Positions 10,507 through 21,161 of a DNA stretch of 64,000 nucleotides are shown here, one piece after another; position 1 is the stretch's first letter; each line of letters opens with the position of its first letter. The stretch is from Ogataea parapolymorpha DL-1 (lineage: Eukaryota; Ascomycota; Pichiomycetes; Pichiales; Pichiaceae). Location: positions 186,001-250,000 of the forward strand of contig NC_027862.1 of NCBI RefSeq assembly GCF_000187245.1. The letters are read 5' to 3'. A program made the translations under genes and the position numbers. The notes under the pieces were generated by a model. It ran no database searches. It was not told the DNA's origin and saw only the letters and a list, made by a program, of their open reading frames with translations.

Positions 10507-10517
10507 AAAAACTGGGG
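10507..10517 (+). promoter_or_regulatory. Candidate Mig1 site in the MOX promoter
   Basis: AAAAACTGGGG fits the yeast Mig1 consensus of an AT run followed by SYGGGG. It lies about 125-135 bp upstream of the MOX ATG, between the TATA box and the distal promoter. This is consistent with glucose repression of MOX, but binding is inferred from the motif only. Confidence 0.45.
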
Positions 10518-10936
10518 ATGTCGGAGTCACTGCACGGTAGCATAAGAAATTTGCTTTCTGGCCGGTTCACCCGCATTTGCACTGTGGAGAAACAGACTGG
10601 CCGACACCGCACCAATTACCACATCGGCCCTCTGCTGTTCTAGTGATTTTCTGGTAGCAGGCGCAGGCAGCTAAGGGTAGGGCCGTCCGCTTAGGCAAAG
10701 TCACGTTGTAGGCTACGCCAGAGAACAGAGCCTCACATGACACCATCCAGCTGCGTCCTCAAAGCGATAAAGTTTGGTTGCGGCTGCAGAACCCCCTCAG
10801 TTGCCAGATTCACGAGTTTTACGCGACGGCTAAAGCGAGTGGGTTTATTTTAGTTGCGGTGCAAGGATGCAAGGTACCCCGTACAGGTGCGGCAACAATT
10901 AATTAGTACACCCAGCGCAGAAAGCCCAGCCTCCGG

Positions 10937-12223
10937 ATGACTAGTCGCTACAGAGTGGAGTATGCACTCAAGGAACACCGTCGAGACGGCCTCATAGAGT
11001 GGATAAAGGGCCTGTTGGCCACGCCGTTCGTCCTGTACGCGGTGAAGAGCAACGGCATCTCCGCCGTGGACGATCTCATGGTGAACTCTGAGGCAAAACG
11101 CCGTTACGCAGAAATCTTCCACGACCTCGAACTCCTCATCGACGACAACATTGAAATGACCAAAGCCGGCACCCCCGAATTGTCTCGGCTCGTGCAGCTG
11201 GTTCCGAGCGTTGGCAACTTTTTCACCAGACTGCCTCTGGAAAAGGCCTTCTACATCGAGGACGAGCGCCGCGCCATCAGCAAACGCCGGCTTGTGGCGC
11301 CCTCGTTCAACGACGTCCGGCTCATCCTCAACACGGCCCAGCTGTTGGAGATGTCGCGGTTCTTCCATTCCAAAACCATCCGAGATCGCAAGCTGCAGCT
11401 CATAACATTCGATGGTGACATCACACTGTACGACGACGGCAAAAATTTCGATGCCGAGTCGCCCATCTTACCCCACCTCATCAAGCTAATGGCCAAAGAC
11501 CTTTATGTGGGTATCGTCACCGCGGCCGGCTACAGCGACGCGACCAAGTACTACGAGCGCCTCAAGGGCCTCATCGACGCTGTCCAGACGTCCCCGCTGC
11601 TCAGAGGCCACCAGAGAGAGAACCTTCTTATTATGGGCGGCGAGGCAAATTATCTTTTCCGGTACAGTAACGAGGAGCAGAAATTACGTTTCTACTCCAA
11701 AGACAGATGGCTGCTCGAGAACATGCTGAATTGGTCCGAGGAGGACATTCTCCTAACACTGGACTTTGCGCAGGAGGTCCTAAACGACCTGGTTCACAAA
11801 TTGGGCGCGCCAGCCACCGTGGTCCGCAAGGAGCGGGCCGTCGGCCTGGTTCCACTGCAGGGCTACAAGCTGATCCGCGAGCAGCTCGAGGAGATCGTTC
11901 TTCGCGTCGACAAACGTCTCAAACAGTTCCCACCCGCCAAGAAGATCCGTTGGTGCGCTTTCAACGGCGGCTCGGACATCTGGGTTGACATTGGCGATAA
12001 AGCGTACGGTGTGAGGGTGCTCCAAAAATTTATCAGTTCCAACGATAAGATCGACATCAAGGCCGAGAACACCCTGCACGTCGGCGACCAGTTCAACTCT
12101 CTCGGATCGAACGACTACGCCAGCCGCACGGCAGCAACCACATGCTGGGTGTCTAGTCCGGACGAGACGAAGAACCTGCTCATAGACTTAGTTAAGTACA
12201 TCGACGACTGGGCCACCTACTGA
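10937..12223 (+). CDS. ISN1: IMP-specific 5'-nucleotidase
   Basis: A 428-residue protein of the Isn1 family. The opening SRYRVEYALKEHRRDGLIEWIKG and the block RLPLEKAFYIEDERRAISKR are characteristic. The phosphatase nucleophile motif is FDGDITLYDDG at about residues 158-168, a haloacid-dehalogenase-type DxD. A C-terminal block HVGDQFNSLGSNDYASR matches the metal-binding end of the same fold. The enzyme dephosphorylates inosine monophosphate in cytosolic purine salvage and overflow. It shares the intergenic region with MOX, so its expression might be influenced by the strong methanol promoter. Confidence 0.93.
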   Translation: MTSRYRVEYALKEHRRDGLIEWIKGLLATPFVLYAVKSNGISAVDDLMVNSEAKRRYAEIFHDLELLIDDNIEMTKAGTPELSRLVQLVPSVGNFFTRLPLEKAFYIEDERRAISKRRLVAPSFNDVRLILNTAQLLEMSRFFHSKTIRDRKLQLITFDGDITLYDDGKNFDAESPILPHLIKLMAKDLYVGIVTAAGYSDATKYYERLKGLIDAVQTSPLLRGHQRENLLIMGGEANYLFRYSNEEQKLRFYSKDRWLLENMLNWSEEDILLTLDFAQEVLNDLVHKLGAPATVVRKERAVGLVPLQGYKLIREQLEEIVLRVDKRLKQFPPAKKIRWCAFNGGSDIWVDIGDKAYGVRVLQKFISSNDKIDIKAENTLHVGDQFNSLGSNDYASRTAATTCWVSSPDETKNLLIDLVKYIDDWATY

Positions 12224-12439
12224 TTACGTCAGCACACGTCATGGTGGTAAATTGATAGAGATAAAAAAAAAAAGCTCACTTTAATTAATTCCGGTTTTAC
12301 AGTGGAGAAAGTTGAGTAAAACTATTTGGTCCTGCATATTGCTATGGTTAACAGTCTGTGATTGAGATTGTTGATTTTTGCTTTTCAGGCTTCACATAAC
12401 TGAAACTTTCAACGCTGATTTTGCTATCGACAATAGACC

Positions 12440-13285
12440 ATGTTCGGGGTACTGCTTGCTGCGATCGGCGTCTGGGTCTCATACTTGTATCCCTTGGCGG
12501 AATCGTTCAAGCTGCTGACCAACGTGGACCAGTCACGACAGCCCATTGTTTTGCCGCCACAGAGCCAGTTCCAAAGATGGTTTGTGTACTGGCTTGTTCT
12601 CGCTGTTTGCACGCTGGTTATCTCCAACAGGGTAGTGCGCACTGTGCTTAGTTTCGTTCCGTTCAGCTCGCTAGTGACCCTGTATCTGCGGATCTGGCTG
12701 GTTTTTCCGCTGGTTTCCGTGGACTCCTCGGGCACCAGCGTCACAGGCTCGTATATTCTCTACCACCACTATCTCAAGAACTGGCTGGTTGTGCTGAACC
12801 ATTATGTTGGCGACCTCAAGACCACTGATGTGGTCACCTACGGCGCCGGCTTCTACAACAGAATCATTGACCAATACGTGCCCAATTACCAATTCCTCAA
12901 GCTCAATGTGGCGTCCAAACAGGATAAGTCTACGGTTGAGGTGATGAACGAGCTGTGGCAGTCGTCTGGCTGGAGAGGTTCATCCACCGGCCAGAATGTG
13001 ACGGACTACTATCCTCAGCTACTGTTCTCATCGCTGATTTCGCCGATTAAGAGTATGGTGTTCAACGAGCACAAAGACGTGCGGGACGAGTACGACGTAG
13101 TCAATAAAGACGAGCTGCACAGCGCTAACGCAAGCACCACGAGTCTGCCGCGGCTCCAGAATCGCAACTCGTCGGGATCGCTGCGCAAGGTGACTCCGTC
13201 GGGCACGGATCCCCAAAACAGACGCCCGTCGTGGGGATTTGGCTGGAAATCCAGAAACAGCTCTGCTACTTTTGCGAATGAATAG
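12440..13285 (+). CDS. TB2/DP1/HVA22 (REEP/Yop1) family ER protein, possibly Atg40-like
   Basis: A 281-residue membrane protein. Residues 1-95 carry the TB2/DP1/HVA22 domain: a first hydrophobic hairpin (FGVLLAAIGVWVSYLYPLAE), then RWFVYWLVLAVCTLVISNRV and SSLVTLYLRIWLVFP, ordered as in Yop1/REEP proteins that bend ER tubules. Unlike Yop1 (about 180 residues) it has a long polar tail. The tail contains an acidic-flanked YDVV at residues 218-221 (RDEYDVV), a good candidate Atg8-interacting motif, and ends in a Ser/Arg-rich segment. That layout (reticulon-like domain plus AIM-bearing tail) is that of the ER-phagy receptor Atg40. The family is clear from sequence; the receptor role is inference. 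Confidence 0.75.
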   Translation: MFGVLLAAIGVWVSYLYPLAESFKLLTNVDQSRQPIVLPPQSQFQRWFVYWLVLAVCTLVISNRVVRTVLSFVPFSSLVTLYLRIWLVFPLVSVDSSGTSVTGSYILYHHYLKNWLVVLNHYVGDLKTTDVVTYGAGFYNRIIDQYVPNYQFLKLNVASKQDKSTVEVMNELWQSSGWRGSSTGQNVTDYYPQLLFSSLISPIKSMVFNEHKDVRDEYDVVNKDELHSANASTTSLPRLQNRNSSGSLRKVTPSGTDPQNRRPSWGFGWKSRNSSATFANE

Positions 13286-13335
13286 TTACGATTCTGATTT
13301 CAAGCTTTTATTATGTTGGATTTATATGTACAGGA

Positions 13336-14085
13336 TTATAGCTGGATATGTTGGGAAATGAATTCTTCTGTTCTGAGCTGTTTGTCCTGAAGCGTGGCCT
13401 TTTCTTTGAGGTTTCTCATCTGTCTCTCGACGATTTTTGGGACAAAGTTCATCGGCTGCGGATGTCTGTCTATGATTCCCTCGAATGCCTTCGAAGGCTT
13501 CAGCTTGTCCGATCCGACCGCCTCAAGCTTGTCCTCTCTGTATGCGTCTCTCTGCTCGATGAATTCTGCCTGGTTTTTAAAGAACTCTGTCTCTTCCGGC
13601 CACACAAACGGGTCGATCAGATCCACGGTCATTTTCTTCTTTTGCGCGACCCTGTGTCTAGAACTGAACCCTGGACCAATCGGATACTCCCATTTTGCGG
13701 GCGTCAGAGCAACAGTCACGTTCAGCACTCGCAGGCCGTATAAATGGTACAAATAGTCTCTTAGGTCCAGCTTGTTGAAAGACTTAGGCACCAGAAATTT
13801 GGCCTGGTATGGGGTCTGTTTCGCGTTGGGACGTAATAATGTAACCCTTGCTGATGGGAAGTACAATTTTTTGGCACCCACAGTGAAATGCGGCTCGTCG
13901 TTCTCGATCGCTTCCTTTACCAATTGGACGATTCTTTTGGATTTCTTTGCACGCTCCTCCCTCGGAACGGTCGGTTTTTTCTTCTGAGCAAAAGGACGGA
14001 GACGGCCCATAATTATGGTCCGCTGCGGCTGGACAATAGTGCGCTCAAAAAGCCCGCTGCTGACCGTTTTGAATCGTGCAAACAT
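13336..14085 (-). CDS. MRP20: Mitochondrial ribosomal protein uL23m
   Basis: The product is 249 residues from the ATG at 14085, preferred over upstream open codons because it starts a basic targeting-like N-terminus (MFARFKTVSSGLFERT). The uL23 core is KLYFPSARVTLLRPNAKQ followed by DLRDYLYHLYGLRVLNVTVA, the signature of the L23 family near the polypeptide exit tunnel. The long C-terminal extension is typical of yeast Mrp20. It diverges from RPB2 across 283 bp, in which I see no other gene. Confidence 0.9.
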   Translation of the reverse strand: MFARFKTVSSGLFERTIVQPQRTIIMGRLRPFAQKKKPTVPREERAKKSKRIVQLVKEAIENDEPHFTVGAKKLYFPSARVTLLRPNAKQTPYQAKFLVPKSFNKLDLRDYLYHLYGLRVLNVTVALTPAKWEYPIGPGFSSRHRVAQKKKMTVDLIDPFVWPEETEFFKNQAEFIEQRDAYREDKLEAVGSDKLKPSKAFEGIIDRHPQPMNFVPKIVERQMRNLKEKATLQDKQLRTEEFISQHIQL

Positions 14086-14368
14086 GGCGATAAAAAGGTT
14101 TGGGAAAAAATATTCAATATTGACCCCGTTGAAAATTCCCATCTCGTACTTGTGTCCGGGTAATTCCTGTAAAGGCTAGTTTTCGTTGAAAAAAAAAATA
14201 CTTGAAGGCGAATACTCCTAGATAAACATCTTGTTTTCTGGTAAACACTTTGTCTGAATCGTTGGAAAGTGTTCGCATTCACCAAGTCTAGTGCGCTTTG
14301 AATTTGGAAACGTTTGAGAGTTACTTCCAGCAATTGATATTCAATAAAGTGTATTTTTCAGCATAAAC

Positions 14369-17300
14369 ATGTCTTTCAACGAAAGTATGTATGACGTCCC
14401 AGAATACGAGATGATCACGACGGAAGACTGTTGGACAGTCATCTCGTCGTTCTTCGAGGAAAAAGGTCTTGTCTCGCAGCAGCTGGACTCGTTCGAAGAG
14501 TTTATCGAGTCGTCTATTCAGGAACTGGTTCTTGAAGATAAAAAATTGATCCTTGATCAACCAGCACAGCATATCACAGAGGATGACGACGTGAACAGAA
14601 GATACGAGATCACGTTCGGAGATATTTTTCTTTCAAAACCTTCTCAGACAGAAGCCGACGGTACCACCAGTACTCTTCTCCCGCAAGAGGCAAGATTGAG
14701 AAACCTCACCTACTCTGCTCCTTTGTACGTCGAAATGAAGAAAATGGTCAAAGAAAGTATAGATGACGATGATGTGGTGACGACGCAAGTTGTTTGGTAC
14801 AGAGAGGGCGAGATCACCAGATATAGAAACGGCGAGATCGAGCAGGACGAAATGGTGATTATGCCTCCTAATTTTGACGATGACAGCGACGATATCATAG
14901 AAGAGAGACATGGCATCAAGGTGCATCGCTCTGGTGCTGAGTCACAAACGATTTTCATAGGTAAGGTGCCGATTATGTTGAAGTCCAAGTTCTGTTCTCT
15001 GTATGGTCTTTCGGAGGACGAACTATATGAAATCAGAGAATGTCCATTTGATATGGGAGGATACTTCATCATCAACGGTTCCGAGAAGGTTTTGATTGCC
15101 CAGGAGAGATCTGCAGCCAATATTGTGCAAGTTTTCAAAAAATCTCCTCCGTCTCCAGTGTCCCACATTGCTGAGCTCAGATCCGCGTTGGAGAAAGGTT
15201 CGAGACTCATTTCCTCTATCCAGGTCAAGCTTGCAAGAGGAGGTGCTTCCAACTTCAAGAGCGGTGGTGTGGGGAGATCGATCAAGGCTACTCTTCCATA
15301 TATAAAGGCTGATATTCCGATCGTGATTGTGTTTAGAGCTTTGGGTGTGATCGAGGACGGAGATATTCTGCAGCACATTTGTTACGATGAGAATGATTGG
15401 CAGATGCTTGAGATGTTGAAGCCTTGTATCGAAGAAGGATTTTTGATTCAATCGCAGGAAGTCGCCCTGGATTACATCGGAAGAAGAGGAAACTCGATTG
15501 GTATCAAGAAAGAGAGACGTATCCAGTACGCCAAGGACATTTTGCAGCGTGAGTTCCTTCCTCACATTTCGCAAGATTCCGGTTACGAAACCAATAAAGC
15601 TTATTTCCTTGGTTACATTGTCAACAGACTGCTTTTGTGCGCTTTAGAAAGAAAAGAACCAGATGACAGAGATCATTTCGGTAAGAAGAGATTGGACCTT
15701 GCTGGTCCGTTGCTAGCCAACCTGTTCAGAATTCTATTCAGAAAACTGTCTAGAGACATCTACAGATACATGCAGAGATGTATTGAGAGAGGTGACGACT
15801 TCAACATTGTCAGTGCTGTGAAGTCCAACACCATCACCTCTGGTCTGAAGTACTCTCTCGCTACCGGAAACTGGGGAGAGCAGAAGAAGGCCATGAGCAG
15901 TAGAGCTGGTGTCTCTCAGGTGTTGAACAGATACACGTACTCTTCCACATTATCGCATTTAAGAAGAACCAACACGCCTATCGGAAGAGACGGTAAGCTG
16001 GCCAAGCCACGTCAATTGCATAATACACACTGGGGTCTCGTCTGTCCTGCCGAGACTCCTGAAGGACAGGCCTGTGGTCTGGTGAAGAACTTGTCGTTAA
16101 TGGCTTGTGCCTCCGTTGGTTCCGCTTCCGAGCCTATCACTTACTTGCTGGAGGAGTGGGGATTGGAACCGTTATCTGACTACGAGCCACAGGAGCACAA
16201 GAACGCAACGAGAGTGTTTTTGAACGGAAACTGGGTCGGAACGCACAGAGACCCCGCCATGTTGGTTGAAACTATGAGACAACTCAGAAGAAGTGGTACC
16301 ATTTCTCCAGAGGTCTCTTTAATTAGAGACATTAGAGAGAGAGAGTTCAAGATCTTTACCGATGCAGGAAGAATCTATAGACCGCTGTTCATTGTCGATA
16401 ACGATCCTGATAGCGAGCACAAGGGTGAGTTGAAGTTGACGAAAGAGCACTGCCGTAAAATCTTGGACAGAGAAGTGGAGGAGATTGTGCAGGATGAGGA
16501 ATTTGACGACGAGGGTCAGCCTTTGGGTCCTGTTCAAAGAGTGTTCGGTTGGGACTCCTTGTTGAGCAATGGTATTATCGAGTATCTTGATGCAGAGGAG
16601 GAGGAGACGGTTTTGATCGCCATGTCTCCAGAAGACCTGATCTCTTCTGCCAGCGCAGAAGTACAGAAGGCCGAGCGTGACTTGGATCCTGCGAAGAGAA
16701 TCAAAAACGTTGTGAAGGCCCACTCCTTTACTCACTGTGAGATTCATCCGTCGATGATTCTCGGTGTTGCTGCCTCGATCATTCCGTTCCCAGACCACAA
16801 CCAGTCTCCAAGAAACACCTACCAGTCTGCGATGGGCAAGCAGGCCATGGGAGTTTTCTTGACGAACTACAGTGTCAGAATGGACACCATGGCGAATATC
16901 TTATACTATCCGCAAAAGCCATTGGCAAAGACGCAGTCTATGGAGTACCTGAAATTTAGAGAGCTTCCTGCTGGACAGAATGCCATAGTGGCCATTGCCT
17001 GCTACTCTGGTTACAATCAGGAAGACTCGATGATTATGAACCAATCGTCTATTGACCGTGGTTTGTTCAGATCGCTCTTTTTCAGATCCTACATGGATCA
17101 GGAGAGAAGAAGCGGTATATCTGTGGTGGAGGAGTTTGAAAAGCCAATGCGTTCCAGCACCCTGGGCTTCAAACAGGGCACCTACGAGAAGCTCGACGAT
17201 GACGGATTGATTGCTCCTGGTGTTCGTGTTTCCGGAGACGATATTATCATTGGTAAAACCGTTCCTATTCCGCCAGACACGGAGGAGCTTGGCCAAAGAA

Positions 17301-18196
17301 CTAAATACCACACAAAGAGAGACGCCTCGACTCCACTGAGAACGACCGAGAGCGGAATCGTTGACCAAGTGCTTTTGACCACCAACGCCGAAGGACTCAA
17401 GTTTGCCAAGGTCAGAATGAGAACCACCAAGGTGCCGCAGATTGGAGACAAGTTTGCCTCTAGACACGGTCAGAAGGGTACCATAGGTATCACGTATAGA
17501 CACGAAGACATGCCCTTTACGGCACAGGGCATTGTTCCGGACCTGATCATCAACCCGCATGCCATTCCTTCCCGTATGACAGTCGCCCACTTGATCGAGT
17601 GTTTGCTGTCCAAGGTGGCCTCGATGAGAGGTTACGAAGGAGACGCCACTCCATTCACGGACCTGACTGTGGATGCGGTGTCGAAACTCCTAAGAGAGAA
17701 TGGCTACCAGAGCAGAGGTTTCGAAGTGATGTACAACGGACACACCGGTAAGAAGCTCATGGCGCAGGTGTTCTTTGGTCCTACCTACTACCAGAGACTG
17801 AGACATATGGTGGACGACAAGATTCACGCCAGAGCCAGAGGACCATACCAGAACCTTACCCGTCAACCTATGGAGGGTAGAGCTAGAGATGGAGGACTCA
17901 GATTCGGAGAAATGGAGCGTGACTGTATGATTGCGCACGGTGCGGCCGGGTTCCTGAAGGAGAGACTGATGGACTCGTCTGATGCTTTCCGAGTCCACAT
18001 TTGTGGTATCTGTGGTTTGATGAGCGTCATTGCCAATTTGAAGAAAAATCAATTTGAATGCAAGTCTTGTAAGAATAAGACCAACATTTACCAGATCCAT
18101 ATCCCATATGCCGCCAAGTTGTTATTCCAGGAGCTGATGAGTATGAACATTGCGCCAAGACTGTACACCCAAAAAAGTGGAGTTACCACCAGATAA
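14369..18196 (+). CDS. RPB2: RNA polymerase II second-largest subunit
   Basis: A 1275-residue Rpb2, close to the 1224 residues of S. cerevisiae. It starts with the standard acidic N-terminus followed by [20 protein letters not shown]. Diagnostic blocks include the fork/lobe region, [20 protein letters not shown], the hybrid-binding sequence [15 protein letters not shown], and the anchor/clamp segment [20 protein letters not shown]-terminal zinc ribbon has Cys pairs CGICG and CKSC. Compared with its neighbours, the codon choice is markedly AGA-rich, as expected for a highly expressed yeast gene. With Rpb1 it forms the catalytic centre of RNA polymerase II. Another Pol II gene, RPB7, lies 0.8 kb downstream. 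Confidence 0.97.
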   Translation: MSFNESMYDVPEYEMITTEDCWTVISSFFEEKGLVSQQLDSFEEFIESSIQELVLEDKKLILDQPAQHITEDDDVNRRYEITFGDIFLSKPSQTEADGTTSTLLPQEARLRNLTYSAPLYVEMKKMVKESIDDDDVVTTQVVWYREGEITRYRNGEIEQDEMVIMPPNFDDDSDDIIEERHGIKVHRSGAESQTIFIGKVPIMLKSKFCSLYGLSEDELYEIRECPFDMGGYFIINGSEKVLIAQERSAANIVQVFKKSPPSPVSHIAELRSALEKGSRLISSIQVKLARGGASNFKSGGVGRSIKATLPYIKADIPIVIVFRALGVIEDGDILQHICYDENDWQMLEMLKPCIEEGFLIQSQEVALDYIGRRGNSIGIKKERRIQYAKDILQREFLPHISQDSGYETNKAYFLGYIVNRLLLCALERKEPDDRDHFGKKRLDLAGPLLANLFRILFRKLSRDIYRYMQRCIERGDDFNIVSAVKSNTITSGLKYSLATGNWGEQKKAMSSRAGVSQVLNRYTYSSTLSHLRRTNTPIGRDGKLAKPRQLHNTHWGLVCPAETPEGQACGLVKNLSLMACASVGSASEPITYLLEEWGLEPLSDYEPQEHKNATRVFLNGNWVGTHRDPAMLVETMRQLRRSGTISPEVSLIRDIREREFKIFTDAGRIYRPLFIVDNDPDSEHKGELKLTKEHCRKILDREVEEIVQDEEFDDEGQPLGPVQRVFGWDSLLSNGIIEYLDAEEEETVLIAMSPEDLISSASAEVQKAERDLDPAKRIKNVVKAHSFTHCEIHPSMILGVAASIIPFPDHNQSPRNTYQSAMGKQAMGVFLTNYSVRMDTMANILYYPQKPLAKTQSMEYLKFRELPAGQNAIVAIACYSGYNQEDSMIMNQSSIDRGLFRSLFFRSYMDQERRSGISVVEEFEKPMRSSTLGFKQGTYEKLDDDGLIAPGVRVSGDDIIIGKTVPIPPDTEELGQRTKYHTKRDASTPLRTTESGIVDQVLLTTNAEGLKFAKVRMRTTKVPQIGDKFASRHGQKGTIGITYRHEDMPFTAQGIVPDLIINPHAIPSRMTVAHLIECLLSKVASMRGYEGDATPFTDLTVDAVSKLLRENGYQSRGFEVMYNGHTGKKLMAQVFFGPTYYQRLRHMVDDKIHARARGPYQNLTRQPMEGRARDGGLRFGEMERDCMIAHGAAGFLKERLMDSSDAFRVHICGICGLMSVIANLKKNQFECKSCKNKTNIYQIHIPYAAKLLFQELMSMNIAPRLYTQKSGVTTR

Positions 18197-18320
18197 TGAA
18201 TGCCACAGAGCTGGGTCAAAAAAAATAAAATAATATGTAAATTAAGATGGAGATGAAACTCAAATATTGTCAATATGTTAGTCGTATATACACAAGTAGC
18301 TATAATGCGTGCTCGCCCAG

Positions 18321-18851
18321 TTATATTTTTCTTCCGGCCATCTGCTTCTCGTACTCCTCCAGCAGCTTGGTCTTCTCTTCTAATTTCTTAACCTTTTCCA
18401 GGACGACTGGCTGTTGGTCAGCAAATGCGATCAGATTCTGCTTGTATGGGTGGTCTGAGCCGTCATACACTTTAAGCCTATTGAGTCTTGTCCACCTGTG
18501 CTTGTTCTTAGGCAGCATCTTGCTCACTGCTCTCTTGATCACCTCTCCGTATCCGTAATCCTTAATAATTTTCTTCATTGGAGTCGCCTTGCCCGATCCC
18601 GGCCGCGTAGAGTGCGACCAGTACGTCTTGTCGTTGAGTTTATTCCCCGTCACACGCAGAAACTGCGCGTTTGACACCACGACGTAGTCTCCAGCGTCCT
18701 GGGTCTCGTGCGGGATAGGCTTGTGTTTTCCTATCAAAGTGACTGCGATCTGCGAGGCCAGACGTCCCAACGTTCTTTTGTCCTCGGCAAGATCCACGTG
18801 GTGCCACACCCGAGCGAATCCAAGTCCTGTCTTGCCTATTTTATTCGACAT
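18321..18851 (-). CDS. MRPL23: Mitochondrial ribosomal protein uL13m
   Basis: A 176-residue protein of the uL13 family: [35 protein letters not shown], and the conserved [18 protein letters not shown] block followed by [13 protein letters not shown]. The C-terminus carries the [24 protein letters not shown] element of the family. It belongs to the large mitoribosomal subunit. It converges on RPB2 (124 bp between stop codons) and diverges from RPB7 across 107 bp. Confidence 0.93.
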   Translation of the reverse strand: MSNKIGKTGLGFARVWHHVDLAEDKRTLGRLASQIAVTLIGKHKPIPHETQDAGDYVVVSNAQFLRVTGNKLNDKTYWSHSTRPGSGKATPMKKIIKDYGYGEVIKRAVSKMLPKNKHRWTRLNRLKVYDGSDHPYKQNLIAFADQQPVVLEKVKKLEEKTKLLEEYEKQMAGRKI

Positions 18852-18958
18852 CTAACAAACACTTTCTAATATATATATTTTTTTTTCAGTTTCTCGTCCA
18901 AATTTGCGCCAGCGAAAACAGCCATGAAAAATAATTCAGAAATAAATCCAACCCAACC

Positions 18959-19477
18959 ATGTTCTTTATAAAAGACCTCTCGCTTAATTTGACGCTGCAT
19001 CCATCTTACTTCGGTCCGCAGATGAATCAGTATCTGCAACAGAAGCTGCTGACTGACGTCGAAGGAACATGTACCGGTCAATTTGGATACATCATCTGTG
19101 TTTTAGACAGCATGAGCATCGACGTGGGGAAGGGAAAAATCGTGCCCGGTCAACAAGGATACGCAGAGTTTGAGGTCAAGTACCGTGCGGTTGTTTGGAA
19201 ACCATTCAAGGGAGAAGTTGTCGACGCAATTGTCTCTTCCGTCAACAACATGGGCTTCTTTGCTGATGTGGGGCCACTATCTGTTTTCATATCCAAACAT
19301 CTGATCCCTAAAGACATGAAATACACACCTTCGCACACTCCTCCAGCTTACATCAGCGAGGACCAGGTCATCATGAAAGGTTCCAAGGTCAGAATAAAGA
19401 TTATTGGTACGAGATCTGACGTCAACAGCATCAGCGCAATTGGAAGCATCAAGGAGGACTATTTGGGGCCTCTATAG
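18959..19477 (+). CDS. RPB7: RNA polymerase II subunit Rpb7
   Basis: A 172-residue protein starting [20 protein letters not shown]. The N-terminal RNP-like domain covers about residues 1-80 and includes [15 protein letters not shown]. The C-terminal OB/S1 domain includes [20 protein letters not shown] and ends with DYLGPL. Rpb7 pairs with Rpb4 to form the stalk of RNA polymerase II that binds emerging RNA and initiation factors. The first ATG is used. Confidence 0.96.
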   Translation: MFFIKDLSLNLTLHPSYFGPQMNQYLQQKLLTDVEGTCTGQFGYIICVLDSMSIDVGKGKIVPGQQGYAEFEVKYRAVVWKPFKGEVVDAIVSSVNNMGFFADVGPLSVFISKHLIPKDMKYTPSHTPPAYISEDQVIMKGSKVRIKIIGTRSDVNSISAIGSIKEDYLGPL

Positions 19478-19649
19478 CTCTTGAGCACGTATGGGTCTCC
19501 ACGTTGTGGTTCTCACGTTTGTATATTAGTCTGGCTTGGAATCCCCGTCTTTATCGGTACATCTTTACACCGGTCCGTGGCTACGCCTACGTAACGGAAG
19601 GCCAATAATTTATTAATAAGATATATTTTTAGTCCGAAAAAAGCTTATC

Positions 19650-20304
19650 ATGTCAGCAACTATCAACCGCTCTCTGACCACTGTAAAGACCGTAAGTGCA
19701 ATCCACGTTAGCTCTAACACCACAGGAACTTGAATTCCTTGCAGAATCCAATGTGATCACCCACAACTTGATGAATCAAATACTGAGCTCCCTCCCAGAA
19801 AAATATATAGAGGGAATGGCGCCAAAGGACGTGGGCTCGGCAAATAACTCACAGCCTGTCGCCCCACCAGCCTACGCCCAGTCTAGTCCTTCACCAACCC
19901 CAGCCGAGTACGCCGAAGCGCTCTATGACTACAAGCCTCAACAACCGGAAGATGTGGAACTCAGAGCAGGAGACAAGATCACCGTGATTGAGAAAATGAG
20001 CTCTTCATGGTGGAAGGGTACCGTCGGTGGCAGAACCGGAATGTTTCCTGCAAACTACGTCAGGCTACTTGGACTGGCACCGCCTCCTGCCCCAATCCCT
20101 CAGCCATACCAACAGCAGCCAATTTCTCCAATGTATGCTCCACAACAGCAGCCTCAAGAGTACACGCCGATGGCCGTCGCTGGAGAGCCCCAGGGAGGAC
20201 AGCACAACGCCATGTTTAAGAAATTCGGCTCGAAGCTTGGGAATGCAGCTATTTTTGGTGCCGGTGCTACAATAGGAAGTGACCTGGTCAACTCCATTTT
20301 CTAA
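19650..20304 (+). CDS. LSB1: SH3-domain protein of the Lsb1/Pin3 family (spliced)
   Basis: Two exons: 19650-19691 and 19726-20304, giving 206 residues. The unspliced frame from the ATG is wrong for the SH3 part. Removing the 34-nt intron joins MSATINRSLTTVKT to ELEFLAESNVI, matching the Lsb1/Pin3 N-terminus (NRSL...ELEFL.ESNVI). The SH3 domain spans about residues 75-130 (EALYDYKPQ, SSSWWKGTVGGRTGMFPANYV). A Pro/Gln-rich stretch follows, then the conserved C-terminal GSKLGNAAIFGAGATIGSD. In S. cerevisiae these proteins bind Las17 and restrain Arp2/3-driven actin assembly, and Pin3 modulates prion formation. Whether this single gene represents Lsb1 or Pin3 cannot be decided here. Confidence 0.88.
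19692..19725 (+). other. 34-nt intron in the LSB1-like gene
   Basis: Donor GTAAGT, branch-type CTAAC at 19714-19718 and acceptor CACAG at 19721-19725. Protein homology on both sides fixes the junction. The branch A is only 8 nt from the last intron base. An alternative acceptor GCAG at 19741-19744 would give a 53-nt intron but shift the frame into an immediate stop. Confidence 0.88.
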
Positions 20305-20484
20305 CGAGTTTCTTTATGATTTCACTACTTGCTTTCCAAACCTCATATAGTAATTATCAAATACATACGTCACATACGTATATTGATTAGCATCTTCTAA
20401 CTGTCTGTCAACAGTACTAAAATTGGTATGGTATTTCACTATAATACACACCCTCGTCTATGCTGGTATTCTTCTCCTTTGTGT

Positions 20485-20733
20485 TTACTTTCTTCTAAAT
20501 GCGCATCCCTCAGACAGCTTGGCCTTTCCTCCAGTTGGCGTACACAACACAGTGGTGCAGGAATCGCAAGTGACGGCAGTTTGGGCGTGCGAGAAAACAG
20601 TGGTGATTTGCAAGCATCCTGGACACTTCACGTCCATGAAAAATGATCTTGGCTCTTGCACGAGAGTCTTGAGCTTGTGTTTCTTGGCCTCGGAAGCCGC
20701 GCTTGGGTGTAGCAAGTCTTGAACTAAAACCAT
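20485..20733 (-). CDS. RPS27: Cytosolic ribosomal protein eS27
   Basis: An 82-residue protein, the exact length of yeast Rps27, nearly identical to it throughout ([10 protein letters not shown] start, [14 protein letters not shown] core). The zinc-finger cysteines are C37, C40, C56 and C59. It is a component of the 40S platform near the mRNA exit site. No intron is needed in the coding region. The 428-bp upstream region serves as its promoter and contains a CACGTG box. Confidence 0.97.
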   Translation of the reverse strand: MVLVQDLLHPSAASEAKKHKLKTLVQEPRSFFMDVKCPGCLQITTVFSHAQTAVTCDSCTTVLCTPTGGKAKLSEGCAFRRK

Positions 20734-21161
20734 GTTAAATGTAAATGTCTAAAGGCTAGGTGAAAAATTTTTGAGCTTTTTCTGGACAGTGGCTTCCAAA
20801 GGTTTCTTTTTCGCAGGGGAAGGTGTGCATTACATAATCTGTTAACAAATCCAAACTCTTTCCTAAATTATAAAAATAAAAAAAAATATAAGAGACAGTG
20901 GAGGGAATGGCAGAGATGCTTACCCTGTGCTTTCTCACGTGACCTTGTTCGAAATTAGGTCCTAAAGATATTGCTACCTAAGTATATAGTGCCCGTATAG
21001 TTGATTACCCAACTGATTAACAACATTTCATTGACAAACTAAATCACAAATAGGTAATAAAAAGTATAAGTGGGCTTCGATGGAACACATGACAGTGGCT
21101 GGCTCATTCCTGAACGATGAACATGTGGATTGCGACATAGTAAGCATCAAGCTTCTGATAA
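20734..21161. promoter_or_regulatory. RPS27 upstream region / GLC7 3' region
   Basis: A 428-bp gene-free stretch between the RPS27 start codon and the GLC7 stop codon, both leftward. The RPS27-proximal half is A/T-rich. A palindromic CACGTG at 20936-20941 (CACGTGA context) could be a Cbf1-type site, a factor linked to ribosomal-protein promoters in some yeasts. A donor-like GTAAGC at 20918-20923 (minus strand) could mark a 5'-UTR intron, but no CTAAC branch site accompanies it. I see no RNA gene. Confidence 0.5.

Larger units (their letters stand above)
10382..10936. promoter_or_regulatory. MOX-ISN1 divergent intergenic region (MOX promoter)
   Basis: A 555-bp gene-free stretch between the start codons of MOX (leftward) and ISN1 (rightward). 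MOX is known to be strongly induced by methanol and repressed by glucose. Visible elements are a TATA box at 10430-10437 and a Mig1-type GC box at 10507-10517. I see no further recognisable gene or RNA. The known MOX promoter is described as long, so part of its upstream activating region probably lies near or inside ISN1. Confidence 0.75.

Noticed and set aside
20734..20940. Possible 5'-UTR intron in RPS27 (donor-like GTAAGC at 20918-20923, acceptor near 20839)
   Set aside because: There is no CTAAC branch site like those of the other introns; only GTTAAC directly before the AG. Insufficient without RNA data.
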